Shown: positions 34,944-44,290, counted from the stretch's first letter. The stretch is DNA of 55,685 nucleotides from Lachnospiraceae bacterium MD308 (GCA_000403475.2 KE159795.1:2216757-2272441), one strand, 5' to 3'. Numbers and translations: made by a program. Notes: generated from the letters alone by a model not told the origin.

Positions 34944-35459
34944 ATGATTTTTTGGTTAATTGGAATTTCTGGAGCTGGAAAAACAACATTGGGACGAAAA
35001 TTGGAAGAGCATTTTAATAAAATCGAAAAAAAATGTTGTTTGTTGGATGGAGATGAGATTCGTGATTTGTTTGAGCGGGACTTAGGATATACTGACACGG
35101 ACAGAGAGATAAATATAAAAAGGATAATATTGGGTGCGTATCTCCTGGATAAAAACGATATTATTGGTATTATCTGTAATATAGGTCCGTTTGAACATTT
35201 GCGGCAGCTTGCCAGAAAAAAAATTGTTGGATATAACGAAATATATTTAAAGAAAAATTTGAATGTTAGTATTAAAAACGATGTAAAGGGAATGTACCGC
35301 AATAACATCGGAAAAACACATATTGTAGGATTAGATTCTAGTTTTGATGAACCTATATCGCCGGACTTGATTCTTGAGGTTGATTACGAAACAGAAATGG
35401 AGAGTTATCAAAGGATACTAAGTTATATCAAAGATAAGTATGGAGAACAATATGCATGA
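34944..35459 (+). CDS. cysC: Adenylyl-sulfate (APS) kinase
   Basis: A 171-residue kinase that phosphorylates APS to PAPS, the sulfate donor. The P-loop is GISGAGKTT (residues 7-15), followed by the family segments LLDGDEIRDLF (34-44), LGYTDTDREINIKRI and GLDSSFDEPISPDLIL. The length is slightly short of the usual 175-200 residues but covers the whole fold. AGGGGGTGTG precedes the ATG. It overlaps the ATP sulfurylase gene by four bases (ATGA), so the two are made together. No PAPS reductase is near, which points to sulfation rather than sulfur assimilation. Confidence 0.85.
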   Translation: MIFWLIGISGAGKTTLGRKLEEHFNKIEKKCCLLDGDEIRDLFERDLGYTDTDREINIKRIILGAYLLDKNDIIGIICNIGPFEHLRQLARKKIVGYNEIYLKKNLNVSIKNDVKGMYRNNIGKTHIVGLDSSFDEPISPDLILEVDYETEMESYQRILSYIKDKYGEQYA

Positions 35460-36517
35460 AATATCAAACAAAAATTGATGAAGAAACTTTACAAGATTTA
35501 ATCAATATAGAAACAGGACTTTTTTTCCCGTTGAATGGATTCATGGGAAAAGAAGAAGTTCTTTCCGTTATTGAAAGTGGGATTTTGCCAGATGGGAAGG
35601 TGTTTCCGATTCCCATTACTTTGGATGTGGAAGAAGATCTTTTTAAACGTGCTCCAGATGGGGCGAAGATACTATTGATGTATCAAGGACAAGCAGTTGC
35701 TGAGGTGATAATAAAGAGTCGTTTTCTCATGACGGATACCTTTATAGAAAAGATATTTAAAACTGTAGAAATGGCACATCCTGGAGTGAGAAAAGAAAAG
35801 GAAAGAAGGCCATGGAGGATCGGCGGGAAGACAAAATTGCTTGATGTGGCGTTGCTTGCTGAGGCATTGAAGCCGGAGACGACTAAAGATATATTTAGAA
35901 AAAAAGGATGGAGCACGATAGTGGGATTTCAGACTAGAAATCCTGTACATAGGGCACATGAGTATATTCAAAGGTTGGGGTTGGAAGTATGCGATGGTCT
36001 GTTCATTAATCCGGTCACTGGATGGAAAAAGAGAGGGGATTTTACACAAGAGGCAGTCGTTACAGCTTATGAAACAATGTTTCGTAAATTCTATCCGGAA
36101 AATAGGGTGTATTTTGCCGGACTAAAAACACAAATGCGCTACGCCGGTCCAAGAGAAGCTGTTTTTCATGCAATTATACGTAGGAATCTAGGGTGTACAC
36201 ATTTTATAATTGGACGTGACCATGCGGGTGTCGGTGGATATTATGGTGCGTACGAAGCCCATGATTATGCAAAAAAAATTGGGAAGGAACATAATCTGGG
36301 AATAGAGCTTTTACTTACAAGAGAACCTTATTATTGCACAAAATGTAAACAGATTGTTACCGACCGTACATGTGCCCATTATGAGACAAATCGGGTAGAG
36401 ATTAGTGGAACAATTATTCGGAAATATATTAGCGATAAAGCAATTCCTGATGAAACGATGCTTAGAAAAGAAATATTCGATGCCATATTGTCTTGTGACC
36501 ACGTTTTCATGGAGTAG
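35456..36517 (+). CDS. sat: Sulfate adenylyltransferase (ATP sulfurylase)
   Basis: A 353-residue enzyme making APS from ATP and sulfate. The nucleotide-binding motif is QTRNPVHRAHEY (about 158-169, with the HxxH pair), followed by GRDHAGVGGYYG (about 251) and ISGTIIRKYI (about 315). The cysteines in CTKCKQIVTDRTC (about 294-306) make the zinc site seen in prokaryotic monofunctional enzymes. It is a complete Sat-type enzyme, not the CysDN type, and lacks the PUA-like N-terminal extension of longer forms. It is coupled to the APS kinase gene upstream. Confidence 0.9.
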   Translation: MKYQTKIDEETLQDLINIETGLFFPLNGFMGKEEVLSVIESGILPDGKVFPIPITLDVEEDLFKRAPDGAKILLMYQGQAVAEVIIKSRFLMTDTFIEKIFKTVEMAHPGVRKEKERRPWRIGGKTKLLDVALLAEALKPETTKDIFRKKGWSTIVGFQTRNPVHRAHEYIQRLGLEVCDGLFINPVTGWKKRGDFTQEAVVTAYETMFRKFYPENRVYFAGLKTQMRYAGPREAVFHAIIRRNLGCTHFIIGRDHAGVGGYYGAYEAHDYAKKIGKEHNLGIELLLTREPYYCTKCKQIVTDRTCAHYETNRVEISGTIIRKYISDKAIPDETMLRKEIFDAILSCDHVFME

Positions 36518-36520
36518 TAT

Positions 36521-36769
36521 ATGAAGTCAAAAGATGCATTGTACATGTTGAAAGAAATAGTAGGGGAAAAATATTATCAAGAGGTGCTAAAACAATTATC
36601 TGGTGCAACAGTATATTTTCCTTCTGAATTTGAATTTACTGACAAATCTTTAAGAAATCTATCGTTGCGAGAGGATTTTTATACCGGAAATTATGAGGTT
36701 GCCGATTTGGCAAAAAAATATAATTTGAGCATTTCTTATGTTTATAAGATTTTACAGAACAGAGCATAG
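36521..36769 (+). CDS. Small Mor/CD3324-like helix-turn-helix protein
   Basis: An 82-residue protein that resembles the CD3324 group of small Mor-like regulators: an N-terminal helical part (MLKEIVGEKYYQEVLKQLSG, ATVYFPSE) and a C-terminal helix-turn-helix (YEVADLAKKYNLSISYVYKI). The start uses GGAG in the end of the sat gene, three bases away, so it belongs to the same transcript. It is the only regulator-like gene within the glycan cluster and sits between the sulfate-activation genes and the antiporter gene. Its DNA targets are unknown. Confidence 0.65.
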   Translation: MKSKDALYMLKEIVGEKYYQEVLKQLSGATVYFPSEFEFTDKSLRNLSLREDFYTGNYEVADLAKKYNLSISYVYKILQNRA

Positions 36770-36814
36770 AATTGATTATTTTCTTAGAAAAACGCAAAGG
36801 TTGATAATTATCTA

Positions 36815-36837
36815 CTTTCTTGGAGAAAGGTTATAAT
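36815..36837 (+). promoter_or_regulatory. Possible internal promoter of the glycan cluster
   Basis: A -10 like TATAAT (36832-36837) is preceded by the inverted repeat CTTTC-TTGGA-GAAAG (36815-36829). No good -35 box is found at the right spacing, so an activator might be needed. It lies in the 145-base gap before the antiporter gene. Confidence 0.35.
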
Positions 36838-36914
36838 GCTAGTAGATCTGTTGATAAAAATTATTTAAACAGGTAAAGTTATACGCGGTTATAAAATTAA
36901 AGGAGGAAGAAATA

Positions 36915-38180
36915 ATGAACCTTGTAACTTTATCTGAAAATGAAATTATTATGACACTTACAGCAATTGCCTTGTTGCTTTTATCTGCATTTTTAATGGG
37001 TGAATTGATGGAGAAGATAAAGGCTCCTCGTGTGGTTGGCGAAATAACAGGCGGAATTTTGCTGGGGAGTACTTTTCTGTACAGACTTTTTCCAAATCAG
37101 ATTGGGAATATATTCATGGCATATGAGATGGAGGGAAAAGTACTGAATATATTTTATCAACTAGGATTGATTTTTTTAATGTTTTTGTCTGGCTATAATA
37201 CTAAACTGGAAGTGGATAGGCGTAATATAAAAACTATTAGTTGTGTATTTGCCGGAGCAACAGTACTTCCAATGTTGGGGGCGATTCCGTTTATTGGGTT
37301 ATTTCGTGAAGATTTTATTGGAAGTACGTGCAATGAATTATCTTTTGGATTGGTATTTACAATTGGTGTGGCAATAACTTCTATTCCTGTTATATCAAAA
37401 ATCTTTTTTGACATGGGAATTATGAATACACATTTTTCCAATATAGTACTTACCGTATCAACCTTTCAGGATCTATGTCTATGGATTCTGTTGAATGCGG
37501 CTACACGAATTGCAGAAACCGGAGAATTGAAACTTCCTGACATGTTGATTGTTGTGGGGACAACAGTTGGATTGTTTGTGGCAGCGAAATTCGTCTCTGA
37601 ACATGTGCATGCTAAAAATATAGAAGTAAAGGCAATTACATTTTATACAGTTAGTTTTGCGCTACTGCTTTTTGTATGTGCAGGATTATATAAAGTTGGA
37701 ATTAATATTATGTATGCTGCTTTTTTGGTAGGATATTTAGTGAAGTCTTTTGTGGGCGATAAAGAAGAGAGTAGCGCTAAAAACAGAATGGAATCTTTGG
37801 GGAGCTTTTCGTTTTCATTTTTTGTACCAATTTATTTTGCTCTCGTAGGAATTCAACTGGATTTAATTCATGACTTTTCAATGTTTAGGTTTATAGTTTT
37901 TTTTGTAATTGCATTTGGGTTAGAGGCGACAGGTACATTGATTTTTTTACAGCATACTAATTTAAATTGTAAGACAAAACTAAATTTTGCGATTACGATG
38001 AATGCGAGAGGTGGACCAGGAATTGTACTTGCTACAGTGGCATATTCTTATTCAATTATCAGTATTGAGTTTTTTACTGTACTAATATTAACGACAATGC
38101 TTTCTTCATTGATTGCAGGATATTGGTTGAGGAGACAACAGAAACTTGATGAAAAGATTTTTATGAATTTAATGAAATAA
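36915..38180 (+). CDS. CPA2-family cation:proton antiporter
   Basis: A 421-residue membrane protein with about 12-13 helices and the features of the monovalent cation:proton antiporter-2 family (MEKIKAPRVVGEITGGILLG, LGLIFLMFLSGYNTKLEVD, FTIGVAITSIPVISKIFFDM, MNARGGPGIVLATVAYS). It has no TrkA-N or other cytosolic regulatory domain. AAAGGAGGAAG precedes the ATG. Antiporters appear now and then in glycan clusters; a role in ion balance or in moving a charged intermediate cannot be told from the sequence. It is the only membrane-spanning protein of the cluster. Confidence 0.85.
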   Translation: MNLVTLSENEIIMTLTAIALLLLSAFLMGELMEKIKAPRVVGEITGGILLGSTFLYRLFPNQIGNIFMAYEMEGKVLNIFYQLGLIFLMFLSGYNTKLEVDRRNIKTISCVFAGATVLPMLGAIPFIGLFREDFIGSTCNELSFGLVFTIGVAITSIPVISKIFFDMGIMNTHFSNIVLTVSTFQDLCLWILLNAATRIAETGELKLPDMLIVVGTTVGLFVAAKFVSEHVHAKNIEVKAITFYTVSFALLLFVCAGLYKVGINIMYAAFLVGYLVKSFVGDKEESSAKNRMESLGSFSFSFFVPIYFALVGIQLDLIHDFSMFRFIVFFVIAFGLEATGTLIFLQHTNLNCKTKLNFAITMNARGGPGIVLATVAYSYSIISIEFFTVLILTTMLSSLIAGYWLRRQQKLDEKIFMNLMK

Positions 38181-38195
38181 CATGGAGGAAACGAA

Positions 38196-39155
38196 ATGAA
38201 AAGATTTATTTTGACAACAGGGCCGGCGCTGCTTCATGAGGTGCCACTTAAAGAAGTACACAATGAGAGAAATATCTATAGAATTAATGGAGCACATGGA
38301 AACATTGATGATATTGAGCAATATATACAGGAAATCAGAAAACAGATTCCAGATGCAGATATTTTGATGGATCTTCCAGGAAATAAAGTGCGTACAAACA
38401 ATTTGCCTAATGGTGAGATTAGGGTCGAGAAAGGAAAAGAATTCGCAATTTCTTCGGAATGTTTTAATTATTCAGAGTTTTACCGGCACTTGATGCCTGG
38501 CATGATTGCATGGGCTAACGACAGTGTTTTTGAATTCGAAGTAGTTTCCGCAAATGAAAAAGAAATTGTTTTTCTCTCAAAGTCGGATGGGGTATTGATA
38601 AATAATAAGGGAATTCATATTAGAGGAATTCATAAGAGTATTCCGTTTTTATTTGAAAAGGATAGACAATTAATTGAACTAGCAAACAAATGGTCTTTGG
38701 AATTTGTTGGACTGTCTTTTGTGAGAAATCCCGCAAATGTAAAAGAAGCAAGAGAATTGATAAGTAAAAAAACTGATATTATAACAAAAATAGAAACATT
38801 GGATGCAGTCGAGAATATAAATGATATTTTGCCGTTGACACCATATATACTGGTGGATAGAGGAGATTTGTCTACGGATATTGGTGTTGATAAGATTCCA
38901 AGATACCAAAGATTTATTATTGAGAAAGCATTATTTTTTGATGTAAAGGTATTTCTTGCAACACAGGTGCTTAAGAGCATGGAGACAAGACCAATACCGA
39001 ATATTGGTGAAATAGAAGCGTTATATGATATTTACAAGTCAGGAGTATATGGAGTGCAGATGTCCGAGGAAACTGCGGTCGGTCAATACGTAACTAATTG
39101 TGTGAAGGTATTATATAATATGCTGGAAGAAGTAGGGGTGGAGAAAATATTTTAA
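38196..39155 (+). CDS. Short pyruvate-kinase-like protein
   Basis: A 319-residue protein related to pyruvate kinase, which is normally about 470 residues. The start (FILTTGPALL, then RINGAHGN and DLPGNKVR) and the core (VGLSFVRNPANV, ITKIETLDAVENINDI, LVDRGDLSTDIG, ATQVLKSM, MSEETAVGQY) follow the family, with the active-site Arg29, Lys near 198, Glu near 200, Asp near 223 and Thr near 255 in place. The B domain is present but short and the C-terminal allosteric domain is missing. A housekeeping role is unlikely inside a glycan cluster; a PEP-dependent step for a sugar or alditol acceptor is a guess. AGGAGG-type site before the ATG. Confidence 0.75.
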   Translation: MKRFILTTGPALLHEVPLKEVHNERNIYRINGAHGNIDDIEQYIQEIRKQIPDADILMDLPGNKVRTNNLPNGEIRVEKGKEFAISSECFNYSEFYRHLMPGMIAWANDSVFEFEVVSANEKEIVFLSKSDGVLINNKGIHIRGIHKSIPFLFEKDRQLIELANKWSLEFVGLSFVRNPANVKEARELISKKTDIITKIETLDAVENINDILPLTPYILVDRGDLSTDIGVDKIPRYQRFIIEKALFFDVKVFLATQVLKSMETRPIPNIGEIEALYDIYKSGVYGVQMSEETAVGQYVTNCVKVLYNMLEEVGVEKIF

Positions 39156-39190
39156 AGGAATAGACAAAATAAACATGGAGAGGGAAAATA

Positions 39191-40543
39191 ATGAAAGGAT
39201 GCCAGAGTGTATTAATAAGACGAGGTTTAGACTGGGAAGATGTTACGGATAAATATGTGGTTATTTATGGTGCGGGTCAAGGCTGTATTTACATGATGAG
39301 TGAACTTCAGTTACCCAATGTGAAATATATAATAGATAGTGACGAAAGGCAATGGGGAAAACAATTGATTTTACTGGATCAGATATATACGGTACATTCT
39401 CCAGAACTTTTAACAGAATTACCAAAAGAAGATTATTATCTTATTATATCTAGTGAAAAATATGCGGACGAAATAAGAGTAAATATTGACAACTATGTGG
39501 ACTGTGAAAAAATTACAATATGTATGCATCAAAAATATCTAGCTTTTTCTTATGATTCGCTAGAAAATTTATTGTTCTATGACCCAAGAATAAAAAAATC
39601 ATTATTAAAGGCGAATTGGACACGGAAAATAGATCATTTGAGATATCTATTTATATCTGTAACAAAAAAAATTTTCCCAGAGAAAACTATTAATTGTTTT
39701 ATGTCCACTTGGAGCGGTGCCAGCAAAATTCTGTTCTGTTTTTGTGTGGATAAAATATTTTATTCGTTTAGTATACCAGCGCTATACTGTGAAACCAGTA
39801 CAACATTATTTCCCCATAATCCAGATGAGAGGAAAAAAAGGTATCAGTTTCGGAAGAAATATAATATTGGAAATGAAATGACAGTGTATGAAGAGGATAC
39901 AGGAGTATTGATACAATTTTGGGCAGATTCATTTGTTGATTTTAGAGAAGAGTGTCATGTGGAATCAGTTTTAAAAAAATGTTATGAATTGCATCAACTG
40001 GATTATAGGTTGGAAGTCAAACATAATTTTGGGGAGGAAATGTACTCAGCGGCATCAATAATTTTAAAAAGAGTTGCACCATGGGAATATGAAAAGATAA
40101 AAGAATTAAATTATCAAAGCAAACTTCTTTTTGATGAAATAAAAAAAATAGGAGTAAAACAAAAAATATGTCATGGGGATTTGAATTGTACGAATGTAGT
40201 TTCTTGGAAAAATGACGTTTTGTTAATAGATTGGGAGCATATGTCGATGTCTGATCCGTTGTATGATGTATGTAGGTTTTTATTTCACAGGGGTATTTAT
40301 GATAGTTATCTAAATAAGTTGTCATATATAAAAGCATCAAGACAGATTTACGCAAGTCTGAGGCATTATTTATCATTTTATTATGGAAGAATATGTACAG
40401 ATGAAGAATATTACCATGGATATTTAGTTATGCAAGCAATAGAGTGCAGTGAAATTTTGCGTTCTGCTTCCTGGGCGAGTCATGTTGAAGAAGAACGATA
40501 TGTTGATTTGTTAGAACGTCTAAAATACAGAGAAGTAAAATAA
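39191..40543 (+). CDS. Choline/aminoglycoside-kinase-like phosphotransferase with Rossmann-like N-domain
   Basis: A 450-residue protein with two parts. Residues about 17-115 are a small Rossmann-like domain (YVVIYGAGQGCIYMMSE, VKYIIDSDERQWGK and DYYLIISSEKYADEIRVNI). Residues about 170-430 are an APH/LicA-type kinase with the catalytic HGDLNCTN (near 327) and the metal-binding DWE (near 346) in VLLIDWEHMSMSDPLYDVCR. Kinases of this type phosphorylate choline, ethanolamine or sugars. In this cluster it could make a phosphorylated building block for the nucleotidyltransferases. It reads in line with all other cluster genes. Confidence 0.7.
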   Translation: MKGCQSVLIRRGLDWEDVTDKYVVIYGAGQGCIYMMSELQLPNVKYIIDSDERQWGKQLILLDQIYTVHSPELLTELPKEDYYLIISSEKYADEIRVNIDNYVDCEKITICMHQKYLAFSYDSLENLLFYDPRIKKSLLKANWTRKIDHLRYLFISVTKKIFPEKTINCFMSTWSGASKILFCFCVDKIFYSFSIPALYCETSTTLFPHNPDERKKRYQFRKKYNIGNEMTVYEEDTGVLIQFWADSFVDFREECHVESVLKKCYELHQLDYRLEVKHNFGEEMYSAASIILKRVAPWEYEKIKELNYQSKLLFDEIKKIGVKQKICHGDLNCTNVVSWKNDVLLIDWEHMSMSDPLYDVCRFLFHRGIYDSYLNKLSYIKASRQIYASLRHYLSFYYGRICTDEEYYHGYLVMQAIECSEILRSASWASHVEEERYVDLLERLKYREVK

Positions 40544-40590
40544 AAAAATATACTGTTGAGAAGAACGATATAGAGAAAAGGTTAGGGTAT

Positions 40591-42063
40591 ATGAATAAAG
40601 TAAGTGTTGTGATACCAATTTATAATACAGAATTGTACTTGGAAAAATGTTTGGAAAGTGTAGTTAACCAGACAGAACCTTTTTTTGAAATTATTTTAGT
40701 GGATGATGGTTCGATAGATAGAAGTAGAGAGATTTATGACAAGTATTGTCGTGAATATTCTAATATCATGTTGATTTTACAGAAAAACAAAGGTCCGGGA
40801 GCAGCCAGAAATGTAGGAAAATCAAATGCTACAGGTGATTATATTGTATTTGTTGATTCAGATGATTATGTAAGTCGGGATATGAATCGGAAAATAGTGA
40901 ACGTTTTATTTACTGATGAAGTTGATATTTTATATTATGATGCAGACATTCAATATGATATCGATACAGAAATACCTTTGGATACTTTTAAGAATAAAAA
41001 TATTTTAGATGAACAAGTTATGACAGGTATGGAGTATTTAAAAGGTACATTTTCAAACTATTATGTTATAAGCCCAGTAATGGCGGTATATAAAAGAGAG
41101 TTTTTAGATAAACGGGAAATTTATTTTCCAGAAGGGATTTATTATGAAGATATTTATTTTTGCTTGCAGACGGTTACATTGGCTGAGAAAGTCAAGCATA
41201 TGTCGGATTCTTTATATGTTAGGCGCTGTCGAAAAAATTCAATTATGACAGGAGGGATAGATGCGAAGAAATGTCATGATCTCGTTATTAATCAGAAATT
41301 GATGTGGTCATTTTTATTTGAAAATAAATGCTGGTATACACAAAGTAGCTTGTTAAAAAAATTTATCGCGTTTTTTCTTTTAAACGCGATTTCGCACATT
41401 TTTCAATGTCAAGATAAAGGAATAATAGAGACACAAGAAAGAATTCTTATAGAAGGTTTTTTGGAAAAGTGTTTATTTTTATTTATAGAAAAAGAATTAA
41501 CGTGGGGAGAGAGTCTGGCATTTGTTTTCATATTATGTAAAACGCATGAGATATCCAATAATTCAGAAGACAATCTCATTAAAAAGTATTTTGGAACATT
41601 TAACAGATATAAAATGTGCTTGGAGCGAACCAAAGTTTGTTTGAAAGAAGGTTTTTTGCAAAAGATTTATTCATTACCCTTAAATAATGGCAGGGTTAAA
41701 GTAGGAATTTATGGGATAGGAAAGCACACAATGGCTTTGCTTCGGTTATATAGTAAATATGTTGATGAAATAAAATGTAATTTGTCTTTTATTGTCACAT
41801 CTTGTGATGCTAAAATTGATTTTTTTAATAGATCTGTAATTACCTATACAGAGATTCCGAAAGAAATTGATTGTATTATACTATCAAGCCGCCAATATGA
41901 GAATGATATGAAAAAAAATTTGTTAAATCGAGGTGTTAACAAGAATAAGATACGTTCATTTTATGATAAAAGTGATATATGCGATTTGATAATGGTGGAA
42001 TGTGTAATGAATCAAATTTTTAAGAGAGACAAGAAATCAGTAAAGGAAATGTTTTGCAAATGA
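40591..42063 (+). CDS. GT2 glycosyltransferase with C-terminal Rossmann-like domain
   Basis: A 490-residue family 2 glycosyltransferase. The GT-A domain (residues 1-230) has VVIPIYNTELYLEKCLESVV, LVDDGSIDRS and the metal-binding FVDSDDYVSRD. Residues 230-360 are helical. Residues 368-470 are the small Rossmann-like domain (VKVGIYGIGKHTMALLRLY, LSFIVTSCDA, IDCIILSSRQYENDMKKNLL). It probably adds a hexose or similar sugar from a nucleotide donor. There is no membrane helix, so it works in the cytoplasm. It is one of three glycosyltransferases in the cluster. Confidence 0.85.
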   Translation: MNKVSVVIPIYNTELYLEKCLESVVNQTEPFFEIILVDDGSIDRSREIYDKYCREYSNIMLILQKNKGPGAARNVGKSNATGDYIVFVDSDDYVSRDMNRKIVNVLFTDEVDILYYDADIQYDIDTEIPLDTFKNKNILDEQVMTGMEYLKGTFSNYYVISPVMAVYKREFLDKREIYFPEGIYYEDIYFCLQTVTLAEKVKHMSDSLYVRRCRKNSIMTGGIDAKKCHDLVINQKLMWSFLFENKCWYTQSSLLKKFIAFFLLNAISHIFQCQDKGIIETQERILIEGFLEKCLFLFIEKELTWGESLAFVFILCKTHEISNNSEDNLIKKYFGTFNRYKMCLERTKVCLKEGFLQKIYSLPLNNGRVKVGIYGIGKHTMALLRLYSKYVDEIKCNLSFIVTSCDAKIDFFNRSVITYTEIPKEIDCIILSSRQYENDMKKNLLNRGVNKNKIRSFYDKSDICDLIMVECVMNQIFKRDKKSVKEMFCK

Positions 42064-42076
42064 AAGGAAAGTGTTA

Positions 42077-43111
42077 ATGCAGGTTTATGATTATTTAACA
42101 GATGATATTTCTAGGAAGATATATTTGGCAAGAGTCAATTTTTCTGTAACCGGGGAATGGGACTATATAACAAAACTTCCGATGGAATATAGAAATTTGA
42201 GTGCTGATATTATCGAGTTTCACCGGAAGATGTATGATGTTAAAGGGAAAATAGCAATTTTTGGTGCGGGAGGCAACGGCAGTTCCCTCATTAGAGGGTT
42301 CAAGGAGTTAGAGTTTATTTGTCTTATAGATAATTATTGTAAGAATGTTAGGGAAGCGTGGAGTGGACTTCCGATTTATTCTTTTGATCAATATTTGAGC
42401 CATTTTGGAACAGATTATGCAAAGATTGTTATTTCCATTTTTGACAGGGAACAGTGTGCTAAAGTAGTAAAGCAATTAATTGACGGTGGAATAAAGAAGC
42501 AGGATATTATATGTATACCGCGAGATTGGAGAAATAATTTTTCACAGTATTTTGATGTGTTTACTCCACATGCGAATGAATCGTTTGTAGACTGTGGGTG
42601 TTATGATGGAGGATCGGCGTTTCGTTTTGCTAGTTGGTGCGGGCACTTAGGATATCAAAAGATATGGTCATTTGAGCCAGATAAAAATTCTTATAATTTA
42701 TGCAAAAAAACCTTGTCTGTGCTGGATAAATGTAATGTGTATCCATATGGTGTTTCTAGCCATAATGGCGCAGTATTATTTTGTGGAGATGGAAAAGAGG
42801 ACTCAAGAATTGTGAGGAATATGTCTTCGGGAAATGTGACAGAAGTTCAAGTAGTTGCGCTTGATAGTTTTTTGAAAAATGAAGTGGTATCTTTTATAAA
42901 AATGGATGTTGAAGGAGAAGAATATGAAGCTCTGAAAGGAGCAGCCAGAATCATTGAGGAACAAAAGCCTAAACTGGCAATTTCTGTTTATCATAAAAAC
43001 GAAGATATCTTTTTAATTCCACAGCTATTACTTGAACTGCGGAAGGATTACAAATTTTATCTCAGGCATTACAGTCTAGTTACAAATGAAACAGTTTTAT
43101 ATGCGGAATAA
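42077..43111 (+). CDS. FkbM-family methyltransferase with N-terminal Rossmann-like domain
   Basis: A 344-residue protein from the ATG at 42077, after AAAGGAAAGTG; a GTG two codons upstream is possible. Residues 57-150 are the recurring Rossmann-like domain (GKIAIFGAGGNGSSLIRGF, FICLIDNYCKN, IVISIFDREQCAKVVKQLI). Residues 165-340 are an FkbM-type S-adenosylmethionine methyltransferase (FVDCGCYDGGSAFRF, SFEPDKNSYNLCKKTL, IKMDVEGEEYEALKGAARII). FkbM enzymes usually put an O-methyl group on a sugar or polyketide hydroxyl. It lies between two GT2 genes, so the acceptor is probably the glycan. Confidence 0.85.
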   Translation: MQVYDYLTDDISRKIYLARVNFSVTGEWDYITKLPMEYRNLSADIIEFHRKMYDVKGKIAIFGAGGNGSSLIRGFKELEFICLIDNYCKNVREAWSGLPIYSFDQYLSHFGTDYAKIVISIFDREQCAKVVKQLIDGGIKKQDIICIPRDWRNNFSQYFDVFTPHANESFVDCGCYDGGSAFRFASWCGHLGYQKIWSFEPDKNSYNLCKKTLSVLDKCNVYPYGVSSHNGAVLFCGDGKEDSRIVRNMSSGNVTEVQVVALDSFLKNEVVSFIKMDVEGEEYEALKGAARIIEEQKPKLAISVYHKNEDIFLIPQLLLELRKDYKFYLRHYSLVTNETVLYAE

Positions 43112-43147
43112 CAGTATTTTATGCAAGATATGACAAGGAAGTGATAT

Positions 43148-44290
43148 ATGAAAATTCTTATTTCAGTTATTGTACCAGTATATAATACAGCACAATATTT
43201 GCCAAGATGTATTGAAAGTGTTTTAAATCAAACATTAACGAATATTGAATTGATATTAGTGAATGATGGATCTACGGATAATAGTAGCGAGATATGCAAC
43301 CAGTATGCCAATAAGGATAAAAGGGTTAAGGTTTTTCATCAGAGAAACCAGGGAATGGTGAGTGCGAGAAGAAAGGGGTTATTGGAGAGTAGAGGCAAAT
43401 ATATAACATTTGTAGATTCTGATGATTTTGTTGCACATAATTCATTTGCGATGGCTAAAGAGTCGATAAAAAACAATATTGATATGATTATGTTTCAAAA
43501 GATTAAATATTATGATGCGGAAAGTCAAAATATAGAAAATAATACTTTTATGGAAAAAGTATATAACAGGGAAGCAATAGAAAAATATATTTATCCACGG
43601 ATGATATGGGACAAGAGGAAAAATTATTTTGGAATAGATCCATCGCTTTGCGATAAAATTGTCAAAAAAAAGTTGGCTGTATTATGTTATGAAAATATAA
43701 AAGATATGAAGATTTCTCTTGGAGAGGATGTAGCACTAACATACCCCATGATAAAAAATGCGGAGACGATTGAGATAAAGAATCAGGCTTATTATTATTA
43801 TCAATTACGAAAGCGGACAGAAGTTCCGCCTTACGTGGCGGATAGACAATTTTTTGATAAGTTATATATGCTTTTTAAATATCTTACAGAGCAATTTATG
43901 GGAGAGCCGATACTACTTGAACAGATAGAATATTATTATATGTATTTTATTTTGTGGCGCAAGCATTTATATGGGGATTATCAGAAAGGAACAGACTTTT
44001 TATTCCCGTTTGATAGAATAGAAAAAGGAAGTAAGATTGTAATATACGGCGCTGGGGTAGTAGGTCATTCATATATGGAGCAACTTAGAAAACTGGACTT
44101 TTGTGAAGTGGTTTTATGGGTTGATAATAATTGGAGAGAAATTGAGTCGAGGGGGATATCCGCTGTAGAGGAGATAAAGTCGGCGGTATTTGATAAGGTA
44201 GTGATTGCGATTGAGAGCAAGGAAATATGTGGAAATGTAAAAAAAACATTGTTGAATTTGGGAGTAAAGCTTGACTGCATTATATATTAA
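43148..44290 (+). CDS. GT2 glycosyltransferase with C-terminal Rossmann-like domain
   Basis: A 380-residue family 2 glycosyltransferase. The GT-A part (residues 1-220) has ISVIVPVYNTAQYLPRCIES, LVNDGSTDNSSEI and TFVDSDDFVAHNS. Residues about 295-380 are the small Rossmann-like domain (SKIVIYGAGVVGHSYMEQL, VVLWVDNNWREI, FDKVVIAIESKEICGNVKKT). GGAAGTGATAT precedes the ATG. The gene is separate in sequence from the GT2 at 40591 but has the same layout. It probably adds another sugar to the same glycan. Confidence 0.85.
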   Translation: MKILISVIVPVYNTAQYLPRCIESVLNQTLTNIELILVNDGSTDNSSEICNQYANKDKRVKVFHQRNQGMVSARRKGLLESRGKYITFVDSDDFVAHNSFAMAKESIKNNIDMIMFQKIKYYDAESQNIENNTFMEKVYNREAIEKYIYPRMIWDKRKNYFGIDPSLCDKIVKKKLAVLCYENIKDMKISLGEDVALTYPMIKNAETIEIKNQAYYYYQLRKRTEVPPYVADRQFFDKLYMLFKYLTEQFMGEPILLEQIEYYYMYFILWRKHLYGDYQKGTDFLFPFDRIEKGSKIVIYGAGVVGHSYMEQLRKLDFCEVVLWVDNNWREIESRGISAVEEIKSAVFDKVVIAIESKEICGNVKKTLLNLGVKLDCIIY

